Source of the DNA: Myxococcota bacterium
GTDB lineage: Bacteria; Myxococcota_A; Bradymonadia; UBA7976; UBA1532
NCBI GenBank assembly: GCA_018813065.1
Contig: JAHJCH010000063.1
Coordinates: 1 to 43,976 of the forward strand
DNA: 43,976 bases
Reading direction: 5' to 3'
Shown: piece by piece, positions 8,641 through 16,264 of the stretch
How the letters are laid out: each line of letters opens with the position of its first letter
Numbering within the stretch: position 1 is the stretch's first letter
Program-made: the position numbers and the translations under genes
Notes under the pieces: generated by a model
The model's input: only the letters and a program-made list of their open reading frames with translations
What the model was told of the DNA's origin: nothing
The model's database searches: none

Positions 8641-9701
8641 GCCGCCTGCTGTTGAGCCTCACGGCGCTGCTGAGCGCCTGCGCGTTGACGGGCCAAGAGG
8701 CGCGGACGATCCAAGGGGCCAAGCGGCTGACGTTTGGTCACCGCCAGCACGTCCATGAGGGGGTCCACTGCACCCGCTGCCACCAAAACATGGAGGATGA
8801 CCAGACGGGCCGCCTGCACCTGCTGGATCACGCGGGCTGCGCCGAGTGCCATGAGGGCGCCCACGCCGAGTCCAGCTATCCCAACCGCGAGGCCTGCCTG
8901 GACTGTCACCAAGGCGAGGAGGCCGTCCCGGCGCTGGCCCACCTCAAGCGAGACATCATCTTCGATCACGCTCTCCACCTGCCAAGGGTGAACCTGGACT
9001 GCGTGCGCTGCCACCGTGGCGCGATCTATCAAGAGTCGGATCGGCTGGGCGCCATCCCCATGATGTCGGACTGCGCTCAGTGCCACGCGGAGTGGATCGA
9101 TGAGCTGCGCTGCGACGCCTGTCACCGCAGCCTCGCCGCCTACCCGATCACCCCGCTCACCGATCAAGCCCACCAAGGCGACTTCCTGCGGCGCCACGCG
9201 GCTGTCGCGCGCCAGGGCGCTGATCGCTGCGGCCAGTGCCACGCCCAAGCCTTCTGCGTGGATTGTCACAACAACCGCGCGCCCTTCCCCGCCTCGACGA
9301 GCGCCATCGAGCGCCCAGATCGCGCCTTTATCCACCACCCCAACTATGTCGAGCGCCACGCCTGGGAGGCGCGGATGGATGGGCCGCTGTGCTTGGGCTG
9401 CCACTCGGAGCGGACCTGCAACGCCTGTCATGAGGCGGCGGGGCGGGGGCCGGGGGGCGTCTCCCCGCACGGCATGGGCTGGGCCTCGGTCTCACCTGGC
9501 GCGGGCGCCAACCGCCACGGCGTCGAGGCGCAGCGCGACATCCTCAGCTGCGTCGGCTGTCACGGCGGGGGGGGCGGCGTCCTCTGCGCGGGCTGCCACG
9601 CGCCCGGGCGGCCCGGCGGCGCGCCGCTGGCCTGCCGAGAGCGTAAAGCCAAGGGTGATCAGCGACGCGATCCGCGCTGCGTGGCCTGCCACGCCCAGTA
9701 A
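8637..9701 (+). CDS. 13-haem c-type cytochrome lipoprotein
   Basis: The 354-residue product has a short leader ending in a lipobox (LLSAC, Cys15) and 13 CxxCH haem-binding motifs spread to the last residues (CVACHAQ). Extra His residues between motifs (for example FDHALHLP and FGHRQHVHEG) could be distal ligands, as in bis-His cytochromes of the c7/MtrA kind. It follows the barrel gene with an ATGA overlap, so the stoichiometry is probably fixed by coupled translation. By analogy with MtrA/OmaB it would be the periplasmic-side wire inserted in the barrel. The lipobox is unusual for that role and leaves open which face it occupies. It ends 26 bp before the next gene. Confidence 0.88.
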   Translation: MSRLLLSLTALLSACALTGQEARTIQGAKRLTFGHRQHVHEGVHCTRCHQNMEDDQTGRLHLLDHAGCAECHEGAHAESSYPNREACLDCHQGEEAVPALAHLKRDIIFDHALHLPRVNLDCVRCHRGAIYQESDRLGAIPMMSDCAQCHAEWIDELRCDACHRSLAAYPITPLTDQAHQGDFLRRHAAVARQGADRCGQCHAQAFCVDCHNNRAPFPASTSAIERPDRAFIHHPNYVERHAWEARMDGPLCLGCHSERTCNACHEAAGRGPGGVSPHGMGWASVSPGAGANRHGVEAQRDILSCVGCHGGGGGVLCAGCHAPGRPGGAPLACRERKAKGDQRRDPRCVACHAQ

Positions 9702-9727
9702 TCTCCTGAAAACCGAGTCAAAGGCCC

Positions 9728-10579
9728 ATGATCTCAGAACTCAAGCTCGGCAAGCGCGCGATCTACGGGCGCTCCTTGGCGGGGATCTTCACCTCGCTGC
9801 ACATCCCCTGGCTCGACTGCCTCCTTGACATCGGCTTCGCCCCACGGCGGGCGACCGGGGTCGCCCACCTCTTCCTCAGCCACGCCCACCTCGACCACCT
9901 CGGCGGCCTGCCCTCCTTCTTGGGGATGCGCGGGCTGGGGGGGAGCCGTCGCTTGCTCAAGCTCTACCACCCCGAGGAGGTCACCGTTGATCTCAAGGCG
10001 GCGCTCGACGCGTTCAGCAAGGTGCATCGTTGGCCTTTAGAGGTGGACCTCCAGCCGATGGCGCCGGGTGATGAGCTGTCGCTGCGCCGTGACCTCAAGG
10101 TGCGCGCCTTTCGCACACTCCACCCCGTCCCATCCTTGGGCTACCTCTTCTTCAATGAGGTCAACAAGCTCAAGCCTGAGCTTCAGGGGCAGCCCTCGGA
10201 GAAGATCCGCTCGGCGCGGCTGGCGGGGCATGACATCTTTGATGTCAGCGCGCGCTTGGAGCTGGCCTACGCCACGGATACCCGCGCGGAGGTCTTGGAG
10301 CGTCACCCGGAGATCGGCCAAGCCAAGACGCTGATCATGGAGTGCAGCTTCCTTGATGAGCGCAAGCCGGTGAAGTCCGCGCTGGATGGCGGGCACGTCC
10401 ACCTGGATCGCCTCCTGCCCTACGCCGAGCTGATCCAGAGCGAGGCGCTCGTCTTGATGCACTTCAGCCAGATCTATCGCCCCACGGAGATCCCCAAGCT
10501 GCTCCAAGCGCGGCTGCCGCCGGGCTTAGCGGCGCGGACGCACCCGCTGCTGCCCGAGGGGGGGCGCTGGTGGGCCTGA
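9728..10579 (+). CDS. metallo-beta-lactamase-fold hydrolase, RNase Z-like
   Basis: This is a 283-residue protein with the binuclear metal motif HxHxDH (SHAHLDHLGG, H52/H54/D56/H57). Later metal ligands are likely in the ATDTRAE segment and in LMHFSQIY near the C-terminus. The layout resembles RNase Z/ElaC, which matures tRNA 3' ends, but many proteins of this fold act on other substrates. An AAAGG ribosome-binding site precedes ATG 9728. It lies 26 bp after the cytochrome operon on the same strand and may be transcribed with it, though nothing links the functions. Confidence 0.75.
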   Translation: MISELKLGKRAIYGRSLAGIFTSLHIPWLDCLLDIGFAPRRATGVAHLFLSHAHLDHLGGLPSFLGMRGLGGSRRLLKLYHPEEVTVDLKAALDAFSKVHRWPLEVDLQPMAPGDELSLRRDLKVRAFRTLHPVPSLGYLFFNEVNKLKPELQGQPSEKIRSARLAGHDIFDVSARLELAYATDTRAEVLERHPEIGQAKTLIMECSFLDERKPVKSALDGGHVHLDRLLPYAELIQSEALVLMHFSQIYRPTEIPKLLQARLPPGLAARTHPLLPEGGRWWA

Positions 10580-10683
10580 GCGTGGCGGTGCTTTCGCGTC
10601 CTCAGCCCCTGCTTATGGTTGTCCCGATCTGCGCGCGATGATACTCCAAGCCGATCCGCGCCTATCGCGCCGAAAGGAACCCC

Positions 10684-11937
10684 ATGAGCCTCACCCCGCT
10701 CCACCGAGTTGATCCCGAGATCGCCGCGCTCATCGACGCCGAGGCCGATCGCCAGCGCCGCGTCCTGCGCCTGATCCCCTCAGAGAACTACGCCTCCTCC
10801 GCCGTGCTTGAGGCCACGGGCAGCGTCTTGACCAACAAATACAGCGAGGGCTACGCGGGGCGCCGCTACTACCAAGGTCAGGCGCACATCGACGCGGTGG
10901 AGCGGCTGGCGATCAAGCGCGCCAAGGCCCTCTTTGGCGCCGAGCACGCCAACGTGCAGCCCTACTCGGGCTCCCCCGCCAACCTCGCCGTCTACCATGG
11001 CCTCTTGGAGCCGGGGGATCGCATCCTCAGCCTCAGCCTGCCCCACGGCGGGCACCTCACGCATGGCTGGAAGGTGACGATCTCGGGCAAGGTCTACGAC
11101 GTGGCGCAATACGGGGTGCGCGCCTCGGACCAGCGCATCGACATGGACGAGGTGGCGCGGATGGCCAAGGCGTTCCAGCCCAAGCTGATCGTCTGCGGGG
11201 CCTCCGCCTACCCGCGCGTCATCGACTTTGAGGGCTTCGCCCAGATCGCCGCCGACGTCGGCGCCTACCTCTTAGCGGACATGGCCCACATCGCCGGGCT
11301 CGTGGCGGGCGGCGTCCACCCCTCGCCGGTCCCCTTCGCCGACGTGGTCAGCACCACCACGCACAAGACGCTGCGTGGCCCGCGTGGGGGGATGCTCTTG
11401 TGCAAGAAGGCCCACCGCAAGGCGATCGATCGTGGCGTCTTTCCGGGGCTCCAGGGGGGGCCGCACAACCACACCACCGCCGCCATCGCCGTGGCGCTGG
11501 GCGAGGCGTCCACCCCGGAGTTCAAGGCCTACGCGCGCGCCGTGGTGGACAACGCGCGGGCGCTGGCCGAGGCGCTCTTGAGCGCGGGCTTTGACCTCGT
11601 CTCAGGGGGCACGGACAACCACTTGATGCTCTTGGATCTGACCGCCAAGGGCATCACGGGCAAGGCGGCGGCGGCGGCGCTGGACGCGGCGGGCATCGTC
11701 GGCAACGCCAACAGCATCCCCTTCGATCCGCGCCCGCCGATGGAGCCCAGCGGGCTGCGGATCGGCACGCCGGCGATCACCTCCATGGGCATGGGCGTTG
11801 ACGAGATGAAGCAGGTCGCGGCCTGGATCGCGGCGGTGCTGGCCGCGCCAGAGGATGAAGCGGTCCGCGCGCGGGTGCGTGGCGACGTCGAGGCGCTCTG
11901 CCAACGCTTCCCCGCGCCGGGGTTGGCCTTGAGCTAG
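10684..11937 (+). CDS. glyA: serine hydroxymethyltransferase
   Basis: The 417-residue product has the same length as E. coli GlyA. The family signatures are clear: LIPSENYAS near the N-terminus, NKYSEGYAGRRYYQG, the NVQPYSGSPAN loop, the pyridoxal-phosphate-binding lysine in TTTHKTLRGPRGG (about Lys229) and GLRIGTPAITSMG near the end. It interconverts serine and glycine with tetrahydrofolate, supplying one-carbon units in the cytoplasm. A GAAAGGAA ribosome-binding site lies just before ATG 10684, and 104 bp separate it from the upstream gene. It converges on the zinc-ribbon gene with 8 bp between them. Confidence 0.97.
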   Translation: MSLTPLHRVDPEIAALIDAEADRQRRVLRLIPSENYASSAVLEATGSVLTNKYSEGYAGRRYYQGQAHIDAVERLAIKRAKALFGAEHANVQPYSGSPANLAVYHGLLEPGDRILSLSLPHGGHLTHGWKVTISGKVYDVAQYGVRASDQRIDMDEVARMAKAFQPKLIVCGASAYPRVIDFEGFAQIAADVGAYLLADMAHIAGLVAGGVHPSPVPFADVVSTTTHKTLRGPRGGMLLCKKAHRKAIDRGVFPGLQGGPHNHTTAAIAVALGEASTPEFKAYARAVVDNARALAEALLSAGFDLVSGGTDNHLMLLDLTAKGITGKAAAAALDAAGIVGNANSIPFDPRPPMEPSGLRIGTPAITSMGMGVDEMKQVAAWIAAVLAAPEDEAVRARVRGDVEALCQRFPAPGLALS

Positions 11938-11945
11938 AGCGTCGC

Positions 11946-12641
11946 TCAGCGCTCGACGCGGCGTCGGCCGCGCTGCGCGGGCTGACGCTGCTGCCCTTGC
12001 TGCTGAGCTGGCTGACCGTTGTTGCTGATCCGGCGGGGGTTGGGCTTACGGCGGCTCGTCGGGGCGCTGCCGCCCTTCCCTCGGCGGTTGCCCACGCGGC
12101 CGTTGCCCATGTTATTGGCCTGCGCGCGCAGCTCGGCCATGGCCTCCAGATCCTCCTCCGTCAGCTCGGGCAGGCCATCGAGGCGCCCCTTGGCGTAGGC
12201 CTTCTGATGCGCGCGCCAGGCCTGGGCCGCCTGAGCCTCATCCCCCTTTAAGAGGACGCCGACAGCCGACTTACACTGATCACAGCGCACGTCATGACGA
12301 TCCTTGGGCCAGCGCTCAAGGGAGACCCAGACGCCGCAGACGGCGCAGGGAAACTCGACGGGATCGTGGCGGCGTTGGCCGCTGGCGTTGAGGCCCGCCT
12401 CCATCCCGAGGCGGACATTGGAGCGGGCCCAGAAGGTGTTGGCGTCCTCCTGACCGTTGAGCTGATCTTGGACCTTGGCTTGATACTCGGCGGCTTTGCT
12501 AACGCGTTGAGTCCGGAGGGGGCGACCCCGCCGCTTCCGGCTTCCTTGGCTTTGGTTCAAAACAATCTCCGGAGCAAAAATTGCCGGGTTGTGTTTGGGT
12601 GAAACAGCGGCGGCCCAGGGGAGGGGGGTGAGGGCGGCCAT
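11946..12641 (-). CDS. zinc-ribbon protein with basic Gln/Arg-rich tail, function unknown
   Basis: The product is about 231 residues from the ATG at 12641; the frame is open further upstream but would run into the SCP2 gene. It has one CxxC...CxxC zinc-ribbon pair (C99, C102, C120, C123), a basic N-terminal stretch (SRKRRGRPLR), a helical middle (PELTEEDLEAMAELRAQ) and a low-complexity tail rich in Arg, Gln, Asn, Pro and Gly. The ribbon plus basic disordered tail suggests nucleic-acid binding, but that is inference only. No strong ribosome-binding site is seen at 12641, so the start is uncertain. It follows the SCP2-like gene by 56 bp on the same strand. Confidence 0.7.
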   Translation of the reverse strand: MAALTPLPWAAAVSPKHNPAIFAPEIVLNQSQGSRKRRGRPLRTQRVSKAAEYQAKVQDQLNGQEDANTFWARSNVRLGMEAGLNASGQRRHDPVEFPCAVCGVWVSLERWPKDRHDVRCDQCKSAVGVLLKGDEAQAAQAWRAHQKAYAKGRLDGLPELTEEDLEAMAELRAQANNMGNGRVGNRRGKGGSAPTSRRKPNPRRISNNGQPAQQQGQQRQPAQRGRRRVER

Positions 12642-12697
12642 CGGCGGATCGCTATAGCAGCTTAGCGTGGAGAAGACAACGATTGAGCGCCACGCGG

Positions 12698-13024
12698 CTA
12701 CAAGCCCAGGACGCGATCCAGCTCGATGGCGAAGCGCATATCGCCCAAGACCTCCAGCTCGGAGCGGACGAAGAGGCGGTGTCGATCGACGCGCCCGGCG
12801 AAGAGATCGAGCAAGCGCGTGTCGCTGAGGGTGATGACGCAATCGGGGGCCTCAGCGGCCCCCTCGATGATCTCACCTCGATCGAGATCGACGATCCAGT
12901 CCCCGCCGCCCTCGCCGGTGATGTGGAACTGATAGAGCGCAGACAGCGACCTCAGCGGCGGTCCCGCGAGGGGATCGGCGAGGCGGTGGGGGAGTTGAAC
13001 CTCAAAGATCTCTCTTGGGGTCAT
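12698..13024 (-). CDS. SCP2 sterol-carrier-like domain protein
   Basis: This is a 108-residue protein matching the small lipid-binding SCP2 fold. It has a GDWIVDLDRGEI strand pair, a hydrophobic CVITLSDTRLLDLFAG segment and a C-terminal GDMRFAIELDRVLGL helix. Free-standing SCP2 domains bind hydrophobic ligands; the ligand cannot be told here. The frame is open to 13120, but the ATG at 13024 gives the normal domain start (MTPREIFEVQ) with a weak GGGA five bases upstream. It probably shares a transcript with the zinc-ribbon gene downstream. Confidence 0.75.
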   Translation of the reverse strand: MTPREIFEVQLPHRLADPLAGPPLRSLSALYQFHITGEGGGDWIVDLDRGEIIEGAAEAPDCVITLSDTRLLDLFAGRVDRHRLFVRSELEVLGDMRFAIELDRVLGL

Positions 13025-13247
13025 TTTTTCCCTAGCGGCTGGGGGGGTTCGGCGCGGACCATAACCGCGCGCCGAGCGGATGTCAACCGAGCCTCGCCGA
13101 CCGGGCGCCGAGCAAGCCACCGCCCCTGGACACTGACTTGATCAGCCTCCTGATTGCCTCAGAAAGCAATAAAAGGCATGGAAGTAAAAACAAAAACACA
13201 CAAAAAACACAGATAAAACAACGCCGTTAATTAAAATAATGCAAAAA

Positions 13248-13276
13248 ATGATATTAGAAAGCGTTTCTTGTATAAA
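13248..13276 (+). promoter_or_regulatory. candidate sigma70-type promoter (distal)
   Basis: ATGATA at 13248-13253 (4 of 6 to the -35 consensus) and TATAAA at 13271-13276 (5 of 6 to the -10 consensus) are separated by exactly 17 bases. The A-tracts upstream could act as an UP element. It would give a leader of about 155 bases before ATG 13439. AT-rich DNA yields chance matches, so this is tentative. Confidence 0.35.
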
Positions 13277-13378
13277 AATTGGGCAGAACGACGAATGATT
13301 TTTGGCTCACAGTGTTTTGTTCAGATGTTTATAGAGAACAGGGGCAGCTTCATCGCTCAAGTTTCGCCGATCAAATGA

Positions 13379-13406
13379 TTGATTTTTCTTATATTTCTTT
13401 TATATA
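13379..13406 (+). promoter_or_regulatory. candidate sigma70-type promoter (proximal)
   Basis: TTGATT at 13379-13384 and TATATA at 13401-13406 are spaced by 16 bases. The leader to ATG 13439 would be about 25 bases and would include the AAGGAG ribosome-binding site at 13428-13433. It is an alternative to the distal candidate and equally tentative. Confidence 0.3.
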
Positions 13407-13438
13407 TGCGCATCTCATTCGATTCATAAGGAGCCCTG

Positions 13439-15898
13439 ATGAGGCGCGCGTGTTCTCTTCGATTTGTGTCTTGGTCTGTGTCTTGGTTTGTGTCTTGGAG
13501 CTTCATCTCGCTGGCCCTGAGCGTGTTGGCCCTGGCCTGTGACAGCGAGGTGGCGGGCTCAGAGGGGGCCAGCTCCACGAGGGACGCCGCTCATATCTAT
13601 CCCGTCGGCGACGCGGAGATCGCCACGCCGCCGATCCGCTGTGAGGGCGCATGTCAGGAGGGCTCAACCCGCTGTGAGGGCGACGCGCTGTGGGGTTGCC
13701 GCGCGGTTGAGGGGGCCTGCCCCGCGTTTGAGCTGATCCTGGACTGCGCCGCTGAGGCGCAGCGCTGCCAGGGGGAGCCCGCCAACTGCGCCGCGCCGAC
13801 CTGCTTCGATGGCGTCCAAAACGGCCAAGAGCGCGATCTCGACTGTGGCGGCCCTTGCCCCGCCTGCCCAACGGGCGCCGCGTGCGTTGAGCCGGCGGAC
13901 TGCCTCAGCGGCGTCTGCCAAGGTGAGCCTTGGGCCACGCGCTGCGCGGCGCCCCGCTGTGATGACGGGGTTCAAAACGGCGAGGAGACCGCCATCGACT
14001 GCGGCGGCGCCTGTGATCGATGCCCCGATGAGGCGGGCTGCCGTGAGGCGGGGGATTGCCTCAGCGGCGTCTGTGTGGGCGGCGCCTGCGCGGCGCCCCG
14101 CTGTGATGACGGGGTTCAAAACGGCGAGGAGACCGCCATCGACTGCGGCGGCGCCTGTGATCGATGCCCCGATGAGTCGGGCTGCCGTGAGGCGGGGGAT
14201 TGCCTCAGCGGCGTCTGTCAAGGCGGGCGCTGCGTGGGCCTGACGTGTGAGGATGGGGTTCACAACGGCGAGGAGAGCGATCTTGACTGCGGCGGGCCCT
14301 GCGCCTTGTGCCCTGATGAGGCGCGCTGCTTTGAAGCCCATGACTGCGAGAGCGGCGTCTGCTTGGAGGGGCGCTGCGTCGAGGCCACCTGCCAGGACGG
14401 GGCGCGTAACGGCGCGGAGGTCGGCGTAGACTGCGGCGGCCCCTGCGCCTTGTGCCCCGACGCCGCGGCTTGCTTCGAGGACGGCGACTGTGACAGCGGC
14501 GTCTGCCTCAGCGGGCGCTGCGCCGCGCCGCGCTGTGATGACGGCGTTCACAATGGCGATGAGACAGATCTTGATTGCGGCGGTGTGAGCTGCGCGGGCT
14601 GCTTGGATGAGCAGCGCTGCGGGGTGGACCAAGACTGCGCCCAGGCGCTGTGCATCGAGGGGCGCTGCGTGGCCGCCTGCCCCCCCGGCACCTTTGGTAC
14701 AGCCTGCGCGCCTTGCCCCGCCACCGAAGACGGGATCTGTGATGGCGTGGGCGTCTGTGATGAGGGCCGCGACGGCGGCGGGCTGTGCGCCTGCCCCGAG
14801 CCCTTCGCCGGTGAGGCCTGTGAGGCCTGCGCGCCTGGGCACGCGGGGCCAACCTGCGAGGCCTGCCCGCCAGGGACGACATGCCCTGGTCTGCAAACGC
14901 CCCCGATCCCTTGCCCGATCGATCACTGGGATGATGACGCGGACCCCGCCACACCCTGCGCGCCCCACGCGGCTTGCCCGGAGGGCGTCGCGATCCTCAC
15001 GCCAGGCACGCCCACCACAAACACGATCTGCGCCTCCTGTCCAGCGGGCTTGATCGACACGGATGGTGATCCGCTCACCCCTTGTCAAATCGGCCCAATC
15101 CAGATCAGCGCCGGTTATCAGCACTCTTGCTTGGTGTACTCCTCAGGCGTCGTGGCGTGCTGGGGCTGGAACCTCTTTGGGCAGCGCGACGCCCCTGCGG
15201 GGCTCAATGACGCGGTTCAAGTCAGCGCGGGCGGTCAGCACACCTGCGCGCTGCGCGCGGGGGGGCGCGTGGTCTGTTGGGGTCAAGATAACCGAGGGCA
15301 GAGCAGCCCGCCCGAGGGGCTCAGCGACGTCACCGACATCAGCGCCGGTGATATGCACACCTGCGCGGTCGATGGTGAGGGGCGCGTGACCTGCTGGGGG
15401 CAGGATGGCTATGGCGAGAGCAGCCCACCCGAGGGGCTCAGCGGCGTCACCCGCGTCAGCGCGGGCGGCGCGCACGCCTGCGCCTTGAGCGGGGGGCTGG
15501 TGTATTGCTGGGGCCAAGACTTCTATGGTCAATGCAATGTGCCTGGGGGGCTGCGTGATGTGGTTCAGATCGACGCCGGCGATGAGCACACCTGCGCGCT
15601 GGATAGCCAGGGGGAGTTGACCTGCTGGGGCTGGGACTTCTACGGCCAGAGCAGCGCGCCAGATGAGCTGCGGGCGACATGGGTGAGCGCGGGCGGCGCG
15701 CACACCTGCGTCATCACCCCTGAGCGGCGCGTGGACTGCTCAGGCCAAAACCTCTACGGCCAAAGCCTTGATCCAGATGGGTTGAATGACGTCATCGAGG
15801 TCAGCGCGGGCGAAGAGCACACCTGCGCGCTCAACGCCCTGGGGTGGGTCGCTTGCTGGGGCTCGAATATCTATGGTCAGAGCCAAGTGCCTAATTAA
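13439..15898 (+). CDS. large lipoprotein with six Cys-rich modules and a seven-blade RCC1 propeller
   Basis: The product has 819 residues. The leader ends in a lipobox (LALAC), so it is predicted to be an exported lipoprotein. Residues about 119-412 hold six modules of about 48 residues, each reading roughly CxDGVxNGxExxxDCGGxC, then CxxxxDCxSGVC and GxC. Residues about 413-550 are an EGF-like/disulfide-rich stretch (ACPPGTFGTAC, CEACAPGHAGPTC). From about 554 to the end there are seven RCC1-type repeats of about 38 residues (xVSAGxxHTCAL ... CWGxxxYGQ), enough for one complete beta-propeller. Blade 6 reads DCSGQ instead of CWGQ. Such proteins are common in myxobacteria and are thought to work in surface binding; no ligand is known. 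AAGGAG lies five bases before the ATG. Both flanks are AT-rich. Confidence 0.88.
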   Translation: MRRACSLRFVSWSVSWFVSWSFISLALSVLALACDSEVAGSEGASSTRDAAHIYPVGDAEIATPPIRCEGACQEGSTRCEGDALWGCRAVEGACPAFELILDCAAEAQRCQGEPANCAAPTCFDGVQNGQERDLDCGGPCPACPTGAACVEPADCLSGVCQGEPWATRCAAPRCDDGVQNGEETAIDCGGACDRCPDEAGCREAGDCLSGVCVGGACAAPRCDDGVQNGEETAIDCGGACDRCPDESGCREAGDCLSGVCQGGRCVGLTCEDGVHNGEESDLDCGGPCALCPDEARCFEAHDCESGVCLEGRCVEATCQDGARNGAEVGVDCGGPCALCPDAAACFEDGDCDSGVCLSGRCAAPRCDDGVHNGDETDLDCGGVSCAGCLDEQRCGVDQDCAQALCIEGRCVAACPPGTFGTACAPCPATEDGICDGVGVCDEGRDGGGLCACPEPFAGEACEACAPGHAGPTCEACPPGTTCPGLQTPPIPCPIDHWDDDADPATPCAPHAACPEGVAILTPGTPTTNTICASCPAGLIDTDGDPLTPCQIGPIQISAGYQHSCLVYSSGVVACWGWNLFGQRDAPAGLNDAVQVSAGGQHTCALRAGGRVVCWGQDNRGQSSPPEGLSDVTDISAGDMHTCAVDGEGRVTCWGQDGYGESSPPEGLSGVTRVSAGGAHACALSGGLVYCWGQDFYGQCNVPGGLRDVVQIDAGDEHTCALDSQGELTCWGWDFYGQSSAPDELRATWVSAGGAHTCVITPERRVDCSGQNLYGQSLDPDGLNDVIEVSAGEEHTCALNALGWVACWGSNIYGQSQVPN
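13465..13498 (+). repeat. three 12-bp direct repeats inside the signal peptide
   Basis: TGTGTCTTGG occurs at 13465-13474, 13477-13486 and 13489-13498 with a strict 12-base period, encoding VSWS-VSWF-VSW in the leader of the RCC1 lipoprotein. Because the period is a multiple of three, slippage would lengthen or shorten the signal peptide by four residues without breaking the frame. Confidence 0.85.
13943..14218 (+). repeat. 144-bp tandem duplication (Cys-rich modules 2 and 3)
   Basis: Bases 13943-14074 recur at 14087-14218 with one difference that I can see (GAGGCG versus GAGTCG, Ala to Ser). The offset is 144 bases, exactly one 48-residue module. The other modules share the protein pattern but differ at many bases, so this pair is a recent duplication or has been kept alike by gene conversion. 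Confidence 0.9.
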
Positions 15899-16155
15899 TC
15901 ATAAGTAAACTCATTTTCTTCTGGATTGACTGGGTCGCCCAGTGTCCATATTTCTCGACCACTTTTAAGCACTTTTTTGTGTATATTAAGCTCATAAACA
16001 CCCTCATTTTCAGCAATCGCGCTGATCTCAGCCAGGTCCTCAGGGGTTCCATCACAAAAACCCATGGGCTGAGCGTTGCCTGGGATGTTAAGCTGAACTT
16101 TATATGCACCGCGATCCCAAGAGGTTTGGGTTTCATTATTATATGGGTATATCAT
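15895..16155 (-). CDS. small AT-rich hypothetical protein
   Basis: This is an 86-residue ORF whose sequence looks protein-like (segments such as AYKVQLNIPGNAQPMGFCDG, a TPEDLAEISAIAE helix, EIWTLGDP). It has no recognised domain, signal peptide or membrane segment. It lies in AT-rich DNA, and its codons use far more A and T than its neighbours. Its stop overlaps the stop of the convergent RCC1 lipoprotein gene. Only a weak TAGG precedes the ATG. It could be a recently acquired gene or a remnant. Confidence 0.5.
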   Translation of the reverse strand: MIYPYNNETQTSWDRGAYKVQLNIPGNAQPMGFCDGTPEDLAEISAIAENEGVYELNIHKKVLKSGREIWTLGDPVNPEENEFTYD

Positions 16156-16174
16156 GCGCCTATTTTAGCCCGTT

Positions 16175-16184
16175 TTTCGCGAAA
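16175..16184. promoter_or_regulatory. perfect palindrome, possible operator
   Basis: TTTCGCGAAA is a perfect 10-base palindrome 20 bases upstream of the start of the small AT-rich ORF. It could bind a dimeric regulator. It is short, and no second copy was noticed in the window. Confidence 0.2.
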
Positions 16185-16264
16185 GCTCTAATAAAATCAT
16201 CACGCTTGGGCGTATTTTAAAGGCAAAGACCTGCCGATATTCGCAGTTTTTAAATTATCAAGCT

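Larger units (their letters stand above)
13025..13438. other. AT-rich intergenic region
   Basis: This is a 414-bp gap without a convincing gene. From about 13150 the base composition drops sharply to A/T-rich, with A-tracts at 13185-13255 and T-rich DNA at 13380-13410. That is unlike almost everything else in the window. An 87-codon ORF here (13279-13542) runs out of frame into the next gene and looks accidental. Two sigma70-like promoter candidates fall inside. The composition suggests either a strong UP-element/upstream regulatory zone or foreign DNA flanking the lipoprotein gene. Confidence 0.6.

Noticed and set aside
13279..13542. 87-codon ORF in the AT-rich gap
   Set aside because: It runs out of frame into the lipoprotein leader, has no ribosome-binding site, and AT-rich DNA gives such ORFs by chance.
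13664..15124. 486-codon open frame antisense to the Cys-rich modules
   Set aside because: It is an Ala/Ile/Thr-rich shadow that repeats with the 144-bp modules; the sense protein has clear Cys patterns.
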